Numbered from the stretch's first letter, positions 11,672 to 23,651 are shown. The stretch is DNA of 64,000 nt from Bolinopsis microptera (GCF_026151205.1 NC_087072.1:6868084-6932083), one strand, 5' to 3'. The notes: generated by a model not told the origin, from the letters alone. Numbers and translations are program-made.

Positions 11672-11749
11672 AGAAAACAACATATTATTGTAGTATCAAT
11701 TAAGCAGACAAAATATTTTTTTATAATATATATCTAGCACGAACTTTAG
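11672..11749 (+). repeat. 80-base direct repeat, left member, copy 1
   Basis: Reads gaaaacaac…attt(t)at…tagtatca…ttaagcagacaaaa…ataatataTctagcacgaactttag. The same sequence recurs about 1.2 kb to the right at 12874. The pair brackets the plus-strand candidate frame. Confidence 0.75.
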
Positions 11750-11764
11750 GATCAGTTATCAAAA

Positions 11765-12149
11765 ATGCAGATTCTTCTGTGTTCGGAGAATAGAAATTAT
11801 AATCTGTCATCAATTACGAGTAAAACCGAGTATGTCACTTCTATTTGGCGACCCAAAAACCTTAGAAAAAGGGAAAGTTGTTGTGGGAAGGAACTGCCTA
11901 CTGGGCAAGGCAACCATGGAGAACACACAAGACCTTATGCTTATCTTATGTGCAGCGAGAAAGACATCAAGCATAGTTGTATACTTGGCAACGTTGACTT
12001 TCAGAAAATTTGAGAATATTGGTGAAGAAAACAAAAATATCACTGAGTCATAAGTCAGATATTTATCAAAGCTCAAGTGGTTTCCATCTTCTTGTTTTAA
12101 TTGCTACTCTGGGCTGCCCCTGCAGCATCCTTCAGTACCTTGATTGTAA
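11765..12149 (+). CDS. Candidate plus-strand frame of unknown function, copy 1
   Basis: From the ATG at 11765 the majority sequence stays open for roughly 70 codons, with readable pieces CHFYLADPKTLEKEKVVVGT, GEHTRTYALLCAREKDIS and, after one uncertain frame step near 11985, FRKFEEYLAEENKNITSL. The composition is charged and protein-like. No family recognised. The minus strand is also partly open and has an intron-like acceptor (tttttgttttcttcag) at about 12010-12035, so a minus-strand exon is the alternative. The frame lies between two 80-base direct repeats (11672 and 12874). Confidence 0.3.
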
Positions 12150-12873
12150 CTCACAAGAGACACCTACACACCTTTCGTCAACATCTAAATGGCCTACGAT
12201 TCTTCACCAATCAGACCTGTACAAATATAGTGGACACCCACCTCCCTACCTGAAGTGTAATCGCTCTTTCGTTGGTGTATGATTGGACACATCATTGGAG
12301 GGAATGGATGAACTTCCAGCCTATTTTCAATCTTTATTTGCTATTATTCATGAGACTGACGTAACTTTTAAAGGGAGGGCTTGGTAAACCTTGTATAAAT
12401 TTATTTGATTAGATAATGACCCTTAAATCGAAAGAAAATGTTTATTCTTAGATCAATTTCAGGATTTTGGAGATTTGAGAGCAATTGTATTTCTCTTGAT
12501 TGAGGTTACTGGAGTTTTTTGAGAAAATTTAGTTTTATATTTTGAAGGACCTTTATTTTTTGGGGGTCACAGCTACAATAAGTTTTTAGAATTGCTGTTT
12601 TCAGTTTTTGAACTTTGATATGGTTTATATATAAATAATTTAAAGTTTCAAGCTACCACACTACCACACACACACTAGTGAAACAAATTTTTAGTGAAAC
12701 AAATTAAAGTTTTACCTTTATTTTACAATCATAATATTATTATATTTATAAGCCTCGTTTGAAAGTTTTAAATTGTAATATAGATCCACATTTTTATTTT
12801 AAATTCAATTTTATGTATTAAATCTATTAACTGCCGCAAAGCGCGCCATTCTTCAAGGAAACAAACAATTCAA

Positions 12874-12947
12874 AGAAAACAACAATTTTATTTAGGATCA
12901 GTTAAGCAGAGACAATAATTATTTTAATAATAATAGTGCAAACTTAG
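12874..12947 (+). repeat. 80-base direct repeat, right member, copy 1
   Basis: Reads gaaaacaacaattttattta, then gatcagttaagcag, and ends in actagtgcaaactttag-like sequence. Partner of the copy at 11672. Confidence 0.75.
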
Positions 12948-13576
12948 TCCAATTATTATCTTGGGGACTTGGAGTAGCAAGAGTGGTGACAAGAATGTAT
13001 ATGTATACTTTTACCAAAAATACGTCGTAATGAAATCCAGGTGATACAGGAATCTGAGAGTGCAGGACCTTAAAGTTTACGCACACTCCCTTGCCTCTCG
13101 GATTTATTGGTTGGATATTTGATAGGACAAATATGCAAAATGGTCGTTTATACTCCAAATCCCTTTGTTAATAGAAGTAGTATTAATTATGTCTGGAGTT
13201 AGCTTTATTAAAATAACAATATCCAATATAATCAATATTAATATCAATTTCAGACTAAAACTATCAAATAAATATATTATCAATATCATTATGAATTCAC
13301 TCTGATTAAAAAGTTATTAAAATTTAGGATATCTAATTTTTAAGAATTACAAACTACAAGTTGTTAAAAACGCCAAACCAAAGTAGATCTGATATATTTT
13401 CAGGTCTGTAGTACAATAATGATAGCAATAGTTTAAATTATGTGCACGCTGCAATTAGATTAAATTACTGAAACTTCATAATTTGTTTGGAGTCCATGTA
13501 TCTTTCAGTCAGCAGCCTGTGATTGTAGTAATAGTGCTTTCGTTCTCAATTTTTATCAGGTTAATGGAAGTTTCTA

Positions 13577-13594
13577 GGGGGGGTGGGGGGGGGG
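13577..13594. other. G-run, private to copy 1
   Basis: Seven Gs, one T, ten Gs, where copies 2 (about 34365) and 3 (about 55090) have ordinary AT-rich sequence. Probable artefact. Confidence 0.8.
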
Positions 13595-14205
13595 ACCCAA
13601 AAATTTTTCGCTTGAAGTTAAATTTTTTTCTGAACTGTGTTCCAAAGCCTTGGCTGCCTTTAACAAAAAGGTATTTGATTTATTTAGAAGATTAACCGTT
13701 AGACTCGTTGCACGGTGTGTGAAATGTTGATCGCCTCTTGAAAACAGGATTAACTTGTTTATAGGTATACGACAGTGACAATGTATAATTTAAAACTTTC
13801 CGTGCTTTTAAAAATATAAATTATAAATATACTCTAAAATCTTATGTAGCGCGATGACACTACTGGGCCGGGCCGCGCATCTTCTCGCGGGAATCCAACA
13901 GATGCAGATTGATCGGCGAGTTGACATCGTTGAATCTAACCTAAATCCAAAGCCAGCTAACCAGCTTTGTAAATTTATTATTTAGTCTATTAATATATCG
14001 TCATTTCTAAATATTTATCATGCAATATTTCATTAATTGTTAATTAATCTATAAACAATGAACAGCGTATCCAGCCCCTAAAGCAGCACTCTTACTGTGC
14101 CGCGCGCGCGCAGAGCTGCGGTGCAATACGAAATGCATCGTCAAACTCTATTAATTCTTATGTGTTATTATTTGACATACGCTGTAACCCCTTTTGAAGC
14201 GCGCC

Positions 14206-14228
14206 GCGTGCCACGATTCGCGTGCACG
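14206..14228. other. GC-rich hairpin in a CpG patch, copy 1
   Basis: Majority sequence cgtgcacgcttcgcgtgcacg is a near-perfect inverted repeat: cgtgcacg, a cttcg loop, then cgtgcacg. It lies in a CpG-rich patch (14097-14360) with alternating gcgcgcgc runs that could adopt Z-form DNA. This copy has one extra base in the left arm. Function unknown. Confidence 0.5.
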
Positions 14229-15043
14229 AGTAGTTACACGTGTAGCAAAGTTGTTATATGCGGCGGCGCCCCACACTGCGTATTATTTTTACTTTTTGCT
14301 TTCTAATAAATATGTGTCAATGTTGTTCGTCTAAGTGTGGTAGTTGCGCCATCGACAGTGGCGCGCGTGCCGACTGTAGGATGGTTTTTTATCGTATATT
14401 TCGGGCAGTACAATTTTATTCAAACAAATTGATATTCGAGTATTTCTTCCCGACCTCCGATTGCTCAAAATAATTTGGTAAGATTACTCATAGACTTACA
14501 AGGAAAGTGTTCAAAAAATTTAAAGCATATCAACATCAGACATTATGTTACAGCTAAAAGCAGCGTATTTTAGGACCATACTCCCATTTTGTACTATATA
14601 AATCGTTATCCACCAAATTTTTTGGCAGTTGTGAAAGCCTTATTGGAAGGTCGTCGCGATTTTCTGATTGATTCCCATTCATGGACTGAAGATTTATCAA
14701 AATAATACGACAAATAATCAAACGCGCAAAACGAATTTGGTTCAAATTTGGTCAAATTACGCGGACTTTTACAGCTACTTTTGCTCCCAAAATCACAAGC
14801 CGCGCACATCAATATATGGCACCAAGGTGAAACTCACTAATTCATTCCAATAAGGTTATGACAAATTGGTTACTGTGATAAATAATTCTCACAGTCTCTT
14901 AGAAAACAATGGTAACAAAATTTTTTTAAATTACGTGGCAAGTTTATTTTTTATAGTGCCACCAACCCTACTAAGTGTTCATTGTTTTGTGTAACTGAAT
15001 TAATTGAGACTTGTGTTGCAGATGTTAATCGTCTAATTTCTAC

Positions 15044-15058
15044 GATGTAGCGCGCGCG
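15044..15058. repeat. CpG word at the right end of A1
   Basis: Reads cgatgtagcgcgcgcg, about 30 bases before R1. Partner of the word at 868. Confidence 0.6.
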
Positions 15059-15086
15059 TTTCTTCTCGTAAATGGCCGATAGCATC

Positions 15087-16437
15087 TGTTAGATTGGGGT
15101 ATAGTGAATTGAGGAGTGAACAGGTTTGCATTATCTCACGGCCTGTATTATGTATTTATAGACAAATTGTTTTTGTGGTTACTGAAAGACTGGTAGTCGA
15201 TCTAGATGGTTAGTCTGATAAGTTTTGAAGTTTTATCTATTAGGGTTGCAATTGTCCAAGGCGTGTAGGCTGTTGTTAGTATTTTTAAGTCTCTTCGATA
15301 TAATTAGTTGTTTTTTAGAGTTGTGTTCGTTACGGTGGGGAAAAGCTGTAGGCATTAATAGATTGTTATAAAGTTTCAATTTATTAGAGCTTATAGTTAA
15401 AAGAATACTTTCATTATTGTAACAGCATTGTTTTTTGATTTATTGAGTTGACAAACTAGCGTGGTGTTTACAAGAGTGCCAGAGAACCAGCTCAGCTTCA
15501 AACTCCAAAGACCTGTCAACCAGCACGTACAAAAAGGTAGCTCGCCTTCCGCCTTCGCCTTTCGCCTTCTGCATTACCTGTTCCTATCATGGCCCGGGTG
15601 TCTTGGCCTGCCTGTATCCGTTCTCTCTCCATTGTTACTCATTTCTATTATAGATTCCTCGCTCTACTAGTACTACCTGTTCCCGATAGATCCTTCAGAA
15701 TTAGCTATGGAGTTCCTTTCCTGAGGCTATTTGACGGTGTTACCCTCCCCACTGCTCTGCCTGTCCTCACCTAAGCACACCAGTCGCATTGCTTTATTGA
15801 TTCCCCTCCTTCTCGTGAACCGTTCGTCACTATGTTAGTCCTCGAGAGACCATGCAGATGGTTCAGCTCTAGTTGAACATTCCACTATATGAAAAAGGCC
15901 AGATCGCCACTTTATATTCCTTATTACTTGTGAGAGAGAGAAAGGAACTGCGACTCGTGAATCATCCTATTTAATCGCTTCAACCTCGCCTACCATTCGA
16001 TACTACTCAATTTATTGGGGTAAATGGAATTATGACTAAGTTATGAGATATGAGTGATAAATTAATATTGTATAGTCCTTTTAACCCTATTATTTTTCAA
16101 CCCTTTATTAACTTGTTTTAATTGGTTATCTTCCAGATATAAATTCCATAAAATTCTGAGTCCATTATTACAATAGAAATTACTGTCCACTAAATGTATC
16201 TGTACAAAGAGAGTTTGGGCTGGAATACTTTCCCCGAGAGGAGTCTCAAACGGAAAGACTTCCCATTAACATCGGAACTTGATTTTCCATTACTCTTGTG
16301 ATAAGGAGCCCATTTTACGTAGTTAATTTATTACCATCACATATAGTATGAAATATAATAATTAATAATCTCATAGAAGTCATGGAAAAATTGGAGCATT
16401 AAATAGGCGTTAAGTAAGTTGTCGTGCTGAAACCCGA
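15087..16437 (+). repeat. R repeat, copy 1 (A-R-B side)
   Basis: A block of about 1.35 kb that recurs at 19772 in direct orientation and again in each unit. It begins near tgttagattggggtatag and ends near gtgctgaaacccga. Inside it lies a C+T-rich stretch around 15541-15610 (cgccttccgccttcgcc-like) and an AT-rich right end with aataaataaataat. Left flank is A, right flank is B. Short open frames in its centre change frame between copies and are not supported as a gene. The length and direct arrangement around B resemble long terminal repeats, but I see no primer-binding site, gag or pol. Confidence 0.92.
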
Positions 16438-17100
16438 AATTTATTTTTGTGCGCTTAACAATGTAGCCCTAATGCGGCTCTCTCTGTATCAAATTTTGTA
16501 GCAAAAAATTTTCAAAAAATATTGAAGAGACACAAACTTTAGTTTGATTGTTTTTATAGTGCACCGTTAAGTGCAATTTATTTTATGTTACATTGATATT
16601 AGTTGTTGCAGCCATCGCCATAAAATGAGAAGTCACAACAGAGTAGTAGGTTGAAAGAGATAAAAGTGATGTAATAATAATGAGAATAAGAGAAGAAGAT
16701 GTTTAAAGAGAAAGAAGTTGATATATTATAGGAAATATTCGCCGTTATTATTAGATAAAGATAGAATGATGCGGAGAGATGTATGATGTTACGAGATATT
16801 GTGATTTATGCTATTATGAGATTTGAATGTGAGACAAGTTATATTAGGGGAGATATATCAAACTGCAGTATAAATTATTAGCGGCTAAGGGATACGGGGT
16901 TCAGAAGATGTTGTGAAGTTTTTTGGGTGGAGGGTGCTATAATGGTTGTTGACAGGTGTTAGTTTTAATTAGTAGATGGGTTCTTATCTGTTTTCTTGAG
17001 TGTTGTGATACTCCAAAAGAGCCTCATGCGTGGGTTAGAAAACACTTCGATTCAGCCCCTACGACCTTCGAACTTTGAAACTAAGATTGGCACATGATTT

Positions 17101-17395
17101 TGCCGTTAAAATAGGTATGCGGACGTGAAGAAGAGAAGATATGTACAGGAGGGGTGATTTGATAAAGGGGTTTGTTGTTTAAAAAGATAAAGATGATTGC
17201 GTAATAGGTATGCGGGGACGTGAAGAAGAGAAGTTTATTATGAATTATGATGACACAGGAGGGGAGATTTTGATAAAGGGTTTGTTGTTTAAAAAAATAA
17301 AGTTGATTTAGTTTGCAATAGGGTATGCAGACGTGAAGAAGAAAGGAAGATTTTTTTAAAAAATGAAGTAGATACTTAGAGAAGTGATAATTTGA
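17101..17395. repeat. Three tandem subrepeats of ~95-115 bases in B, copy 1
   Basis: Three successive units, each with tatgcggacgtgaagaag then a tacaggaggggagat-like word, gataaagg, ttgttgtttaaaaa and aagatgattt. The tatgcgg words are at about 17116, 17209 and 17324. The second unit has an extra aattatgatga segment. The third ends early and passes into aagattattttaattgagtag. Confidence 0.85.
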
Positions 17396-17479
17396 TATAG
17401 TAAGTGGCTGTTGTTTAAAGTTGGCATGTGGAATCATGATGGGAAATAAGGATGGGAAGAGGGATGTGCTCCTTATAAT

Positions 17480-18212
17480 CCAGTTCCTTAACAGGGGGAG
17501 CGGATCCGCAAGATCCGGGGACACGTTAACATTTATATAGGTGGAGAGGTAAAACTGAAGGCTCCGTGTCTACCGAAGTGTAGAATTATCACTCTGCTTG
17601 GTACCCTCCTAGTCGGCCGTGTGTTTTCGGGCTACCTGGTGTTCAGTACCTGGAGCCTTGTCACCCCAGTGACTGGTGATACGTCCCAGGCATGTGGGAA
17701 CACGAGTGGTACGTGGACGCGTCCACAACCTAGCTAGTATCTTATCTTTTTGAACCACTCATAGGTGGAAATTTACCTGAAAGGGTGTTAAATATAAATT
17801 TGGAAGTTAAGATCTAGTGAACGGCAAGCAAGAGAAAACGGTCAAAGTTATAGTTGTGACAGCCTAAGTCTCTTTGGATAAGGACCGTCGGTGGAACATA
17901 GTGTGCCAATCCAATTACTGGTATATCCTTCGCTACAGACTGGGTCCTTGCCGAGTAGGTTTACATATGCGTTACATCCTTTTATGTAAAAGGTTGCGTG
18001 ATCTGCTCAATGTACAGTCGGGCCTACATAAGCTAATAGAGACTTGGTCTTTTGATCGTACAGTTAGTAAGCGAATGTAGCTGTTGTGATCGATGGGATT
18101 AAAGTGAACCTCGGGAGCAATGGGCAGTTCTTTAAAACTGCGAAATGGGTCAGCTCAGGACTGCGCCTGTTACACATATGATTAAGTATGAATAAATAAG
18201 TAAGTAAGTTGT
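17480..18212 (+). mobile_element. Retroposon-like block with simple-repeat tail, copy 1
   Basis: A GC-richer block of about 700 bases in AT-rich DNA. It starts near cggatccgcaagatccg, which can form a short hairpin (17501-17517). It ends in gcgcctggttacacatatga followed by ttaagtaagaataaataagtaagtaag. A unique block ending in a short tandem tail is typical of the 3' end of a truncated LINE or a SINE. I see no reverse transcriptase frame, no A/B-box promoter and no target duplication, so the assignment is tentative. Confidence 0.35.
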
Positions 18213-19771
18213 GCATAAAAATGAATGTTATGTTGAGTTGAAGATGTTGAAATGTGACAAGGAGTCGAAGACCAGAAGTGACATAATTTTGTTGAAGTTG
18301 GATGTAAATTTACGTGTGAAATATGGCTGGTGGCTGCTCATTATTACTACTGCATTAGGCCATTTATAGATTTATGAAGAAATATGTAAGTACTACTATG
18401 ATTATTTTTGATTCTCACCGCCGAATACCGAAAAAGTTACGAACAAGTTGAGAGAAACTGTACAAGGTCAGATGTTGTAGCGATTATAATTAATTAGAAA
18501 AATTGCCCTTTGTAGCTGCAAATCCTTTGCTCTGGTTAGAATTGTTTATGCTGTGTGATGTAGTTACCGTCCGGCTGATGAGTGAGGCGCTTAGTAGTAT
18601 CATATTTAAAATAAGTCAAGTCGTTTAGATAAGAGTGGTAGTATTCGAATTAAGATAGTATGTATTATTGATTAAGTAATTCGGTGAATTAAGTTATAAA
18701 CGCTGATCGAAGAATAGCCAAGTAGAGTTGCGTTTTTTACTTTGTTTTTTAAAAGTTTTATTTTGTTGTGATTTTGTGAGACAAATGTGCTATAGAGATT
18801 TATCGTCATAACATGTATTGTAGATCATTATTAGTATGGTTTAATGTTAATAAAAAAAAAAGATAATAAGAGTAAAAAATTATAATAATAAAATAAAGAT
18901 AAGTAAGTAAGAAGATTAAAAAGTATGATTGGTCGAAATTTTATTTTTATTATTTTTCTTAAGTTATGAAGTATCACTATGTGAGTGAGCTATTAACAAC
19001 GTCGAGACCTCCTATTTCTATAAGATTCCGATATAATAAAACTAAACGATAATAAAATTAACACTATAATATTGGATAACATGCTTAAATTATTATTTTT
19101 GTTTTAACGTGTATTGTTAACACGGTGTCTCTCTATCGGGAGGAGTACAGACTTTTAATGTTGTGCTGTAATACCGCTGAAGTAGTGTTATGTGAAAAAT
19201 ACCTTGAGGTGAGACCACTTTATAGATTTTAATTTAAGTGCTATTAGCTGTTTGTAAGGTATGATCCGATATTTGTATTTGTTTATTATTAATTAATTAT
19301 TAAACAATTTAAAATGTATTAGTAAATTTAACAAACGAAAAAAGTATTTCTTAAATGTACGAGATGGAAGTTTTTAAGAGGACATTACCATGAGGTACAC
19401 GTTAACGATGACTATAAGTATAGAGAAAAGTGTATACCTCCACTGAACATTCATTTTCGCACTGTTCTCTCTAAACTCAGTACACAGAATAGGAATACAA
19501 TTACAAACGAATTTTACTTTTAAATATTAATTTGGTAAATTCAAATGTTTGTTTGTACGATTATATTTATTTTGTTGGTTGTGCGCGAGAAAATTCGATA
19601 GGTCTTTAAATTAACGATTTTTTACCATAGAAAACGGGCATACCTTATTACTAATTGTTCTTTTGGAAATTTTTTAAAAGAAAAAGAAGAAGAAGGTTGT
19701 TGATTTATCATATTCTTTAAAGTATTAGATAGTTTTGCTTTGGATGGTCGTCATTTAATTTCGATCTGGGA

Positions 19772-21117
19772 GATGTAGATAGGGGTTATAGTGAATTGGA
19801 GGGTGAAAAGGTTTGCATTCTCACGCCTCTGTATTATGGTAATTTATAGAATAGTTTTAGTTTTATGAAAGACTCGGTAGTCGATCTAGACTGGTAGTCC
19901 AGATAAGTTTTGAAGTCTTTATCAATGGGTTGCAATTGTCCCACGGCGTGTGAAGCTGTAGTTAGTAATTTTAAGTCTTCGTAAATTAGTAGTTATTTAG
20001 AGTTGTGAAAGTTCCCGGTGGGAAGAAAGCAGTGGCTTAAAGATTGTTAAAGTTTCAAATTTATTAGTGCTTATAGTTAAAAGAATACTTACATTTATTT
20101 TAACAGCATTGATTTTTGATTATTGTGTTGGACAAACTAGCGAGGTGTTACAAGAGTGCCATGAGAACAGCTCTGCTTCCATCTCCCAAAGACCTGTCAA
20201 CCAGCACGCGCTACAAAAGAGGGTGCTCAGCCTTCCGCCTTAGCCTTTCGCTTATGGCATTCACCTGTTTCTATCATGGCCCGGGTCTGGATCTGCTGTA
20301 TCCGTTCTCTCTCTCCACTGTACTCATTTCTGTATAGATTCTCGCAGCATAAATAGTATACCTGTTCCGAATTGATCCTTCCAGAATTAGGCTAAGGAGT
20401 TCCTTTCCTGAGGCTAATATGACGGTGATACCACCACTTGCTTGCTGTCCTCACCTAGCTCCTCCAGTCGGCATTGCTTTTTTGTTACCCCCTCCTTCCT
20501 CGAGAACCGTCGTCACTATGTAGATCCTCGAGATGACCATGCAAGATGGTTCTGTTCTAGCTTGACATTCCACTTATGAAAAGGCCAGATCGCACCTTTA
20601 TATTTTATTCTTGAGAGAGAGTGAACCGGAACAGCATACCTGTGAATCATCCTATTTAATCGCTTCACCCTCGGCCACATTCGATACTACTTCAATTATT
20701 GGGGTAAATGTACATTTAGACCTATGTTATGTGATTGAGAGATAAATTAATTATTGTAGTCTATTTAACCTATTATTTTAATCCTTTTATTACTTGTTTT
20801 AATTGGTTAACTCTATATCTTCCAGATATATTATACCATAAAATTCTGAAGTCCATAATTACTATTGAATTTTACTGTCCAAAAGGTATCGTACAAGAGT
20901 GTTTGGGGGGGACACTTCCAACGAGGAGTCTCAAACGAAGACTTCCATAACATCGGAACTTGATGTTCCATTCTCTAGTTAGAAGGAGCCCATTATACGT
21001 AGTTAATTTTATTCCATCACAAAGTAATGAAATTTATATAAAATAAATATCTCTGAAGTCATGGAAAATTGGAGCATTAAATAGGCGTTAAGTAAGTTGT
21101 TCGTGACTGAAACCCGA
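19772..21117 (+). repeat. R repeat, copy 2 (B-R-A side)
   Basis: Same block as at 15087, separated from it by the 3.3-kb B segment. Its left flank is B (…gtcgtcattaattttcgatc…) and its right flank is the start of A (gtacgccagttaac…). The identity of R stops abruptly on both sides, which defines the edges to within about ten bases. Confidence 0.92.
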
Positions 21118-21145
21118 GTACGCTAAGTTAACAAGGCACATGCTA

Positions 21146-21162
21146 CGAAGTAGCGCGCGCCG
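21146..21162. repeat. CpG word at the left end of A2
   Basis: Exact cgaagtagcgcgcgccg just after R2. Confidence 0.62.
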
Positions 21163-22780
21163 GGCAGATTTGCTCTAACCAGGAGCCCTCTCGGCTTGCA
21201 GTAGCGCGAGTCTTGTGAACAAAGGCGCGTCAGCTGTACGCGTTGACACTTGGCTATGTGAGGGCCAGATCATGATCGTGGTCAAGACTAGTGACAAGGA
21301 TAGGACCCAAGTGCCTGTACGGCTTTTCGGACACCTGTTGACCACTTACTCTTGAAATTGTCTACAACAATGAATATTTTATTGTAGGTTTATAAATTAC
21401 CAGGACGCGCGCCGAGTTGGAGCTGGAGTGCTGGACTCGTTTCGACGGTCAAATGGAACCAAAATTTTTACGAGTATCACCGTTAAAAAATATTTGTATC
21501 CAACTCCGGCGCGCGTCTTGGTAGGTTATAGTTATTACAATTTACAAATACCAAACTGTATGTTGCATAAAAGACAATCTTTAAGTGTAATTTTTAATGA
21601 ACGAAAAAATATCAATATTCAATATTACATCTTATCCAATAATTTACCAAAGTACACTTTAAAATGTTGTTGATATATTGAAATATCTATTAATACAATT
21701 AAATCTAGTTTATCTGCAGTAGTATAATAGTTAGTATAGTTAAAATATAGTGGCACACTGAAAGTTAGATTTGGTAATGACGGTTGGGCCGGTATGCACA
21801 AACTTTAAATTTAATATTATGCGTATTTAAAATTACCGTTTTCCAACTGATTATTCTTGAACACAGTAAGTCTATGTGATACCGTCATGATAAAATTTAC
21901 TTATGTCACATCAGAATGGCAAGCACAGAAGAAAACATAAATTGCGCCTCTAATGAATAACTCATGATGGAAATAATATACAAGCTTGATGAAGCTACAC
22001 AAGGTCTTTTAAACAATAAATTTACACTAGGAATTAGCAGGTCATTTTGACCTTTCTAACTACATGCACTTGCTGATTTAGTACTTTTTTAGACTTTGAT
22101 TGTGGCTCTGAGTTTTTTGTAGATCTTGATTGAGGTGGAAGTGGGGGGAGAGAGTTTGATTTTGATGCTAAGGAAACGGTTCGAGGGACGCACAAAATTT
22201 AACCGGCGCTCCCGTGAGAGAAAAAAGTTAAGGCGATGTATTTAACAGGTTCCTGGAAGATGAAAAACTTATGAAGTTATTTATGTTGCTCTATTTCCCT
22301 AATTCAATTGTTGCTGGTTAAGTGTTATATGTTTAATATGAAAACATTTCCACTATAATCTGAACTTGATATTAATCATGTCTAACAGGATCCATGAATA
22401 TGTAGTCGAGAATTAATAGGTTACATTTCAGCTTGACTTACTGCAGCAAAAACGATCTGACTACGGCGAGCAAAGATCAGGAGAAACCAGTGCGGGAGCC
22501 CTTTCGCCTCTTCATGCCGACCTCCCTTTTTTGACAGGAAGCTAGTATCGGATAAATTTAATACCTGGAGTGAGAGAGGGTTTGGTTTGTCAGTATGTCC
22601 TGTGGAGATATCAACATTCAAACTTACAAGTAACCAAGGTAACAGGTACATTGTATTAGCACTTGCATACTAACAAAGTTTAAATGAACGTTTGCTACTC
22701 AAATTGACAAGAGTTGGACAAGATTAATATGACTGTATTAACTGGGCACGATTATGTTTTTTAATAAAGCACGTTGCTAA

Positions 22781-22847
22781 AAATTGTTTCCGGTAACATT
22801 ATCCGAATACATTGTTCGAAATTCTTCCATAAATTGTTCCTGTTCGT
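22781..22847. repeat. Cluster of gttc/gaacatt words, copy 2
   Basis: Same cluster in the second unit. Confidence 0.48.
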
Positions 22848-23651
22848 GACAAAAAGATATTTTGAGGTGTGCTGGCAAATGACAAGCCTGGGAGTTAGAT
22901 GTGATGAAAAGTGCTATGGGTAATGTCGTGTTTAGTAACGCGATTTTATTCTGGTGTCTCAAAAACTGGTGGATGGAATTGCATGCTTTTCAGTTTCATG
23001 TGCAATGTGCATTGTCCCCGGAAGTGGGGTGAAAAGAGCGCTTGCAAGAGTGGACAAGACGCTTGCGGATTGGCTCAGAACGGTTGTCAGTAGTAGATAT
23101 CATAGTATGGCATCAGAAAATCACGGAATTGTTTTTTTCAGTCCGCTCTAGCCTTTGTAATGAATTAACTGGGCGATTTCTAGGCTTTCAAGTTTTATGG
23201 CATCTCAGTTGAGGTTGTATATTGTGTAAATGAAGAACTGGAAAATGAAAAGAAAAATGGGGTTCAAGGCAAAAAACGCTACTAAGATCTAAACATGGGA
23301 CACTAACTTACCAATATATACAATGCTCCGTATCTATGTATGCTTAAACATTGAATTCACTAAAAATATTAATGATGTAATGCGTGGATTTATTGGTTGT
23401 TAGTTGATTGGTTGCAATAATGGAGGAGGGATTCGTATGGATGTCATTGTACACGAGATGTCGAGATTCGTACATATATTGTGATGCATGTCTACAGGTG
23501 AAGATGTGGTATACGGTTCATATCGTTTCAAAAGTTCACAACGAACTCTCAATCCTGTACCTTGATGCCCCTTACTTGATGCGTTGACTTGTAATTGTTA
23601 AGAACTGCAGCTGTAAATGAGAGAGGCGTGCGTCATTTTCAATATTTAACA

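Larger units (their letters stand above)
841..15086. repeat. A segment, copy 1
   Basis: Unique part of the unit, about 14.2 kb. The first 240 bases are CpG-rich; most of the rest is AT-rich. It holds the ankyrin-type exons (8.3-11.2 kb, minus), the MITE-like element (9.7 kb), the plus-strand candidate frame (11.8-12.1 kb) and a GC-rich patch with a hairpin at 14.1-14.4 kb. Apart from the sites listed separately, I see no supported genes in 1080-6490, 6760-8280, 8680-9710, 9890-10740 and 12150-15086; these read as intergenic or intronic sequence with short microsatellites. Confidence 0.92.
16438..19771. repeat. B segment, copy 1
   Basis: Segment of 3.3 kb found only between two R blocks. Its first 650 bases are AT-rich and purine-biased (many gaagagataaag-type words). 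Then follow three tandem subrepeats (17.1-17.4 kb), a GC-richer block with a simple-repeat tail (17.5-18.2 kb) and 1.5 kb of AT-rich sequence with taagtaag and aataata microsatellites. I see no protein gene. A 147-codon minus-strand frame at 17081-17524 is a translation of the subrepeats and is not kept in copies 2 and 3. Confidence 0.9.

Noticed and set aside
17101-17395. CRISPR-like array.
   Set aside because: The units are about 95-115 bases, contiguous and without variable spacers, in eukaryote-like DNA.
17081-17524. 147-codon minus-strand frame with repeated SPHTY-like words.
   Set aside because: It is the translation of the B subrepeats; copies 2 and 3 do not keep the frame.
16438-19771. 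B segment as the internal part of a complete LTR retrotransposon.
   Set aside because: No primer-binding site next to R1, no polypurine tract before R2, no gag, protease, reverse transcriptase or integrase motif.
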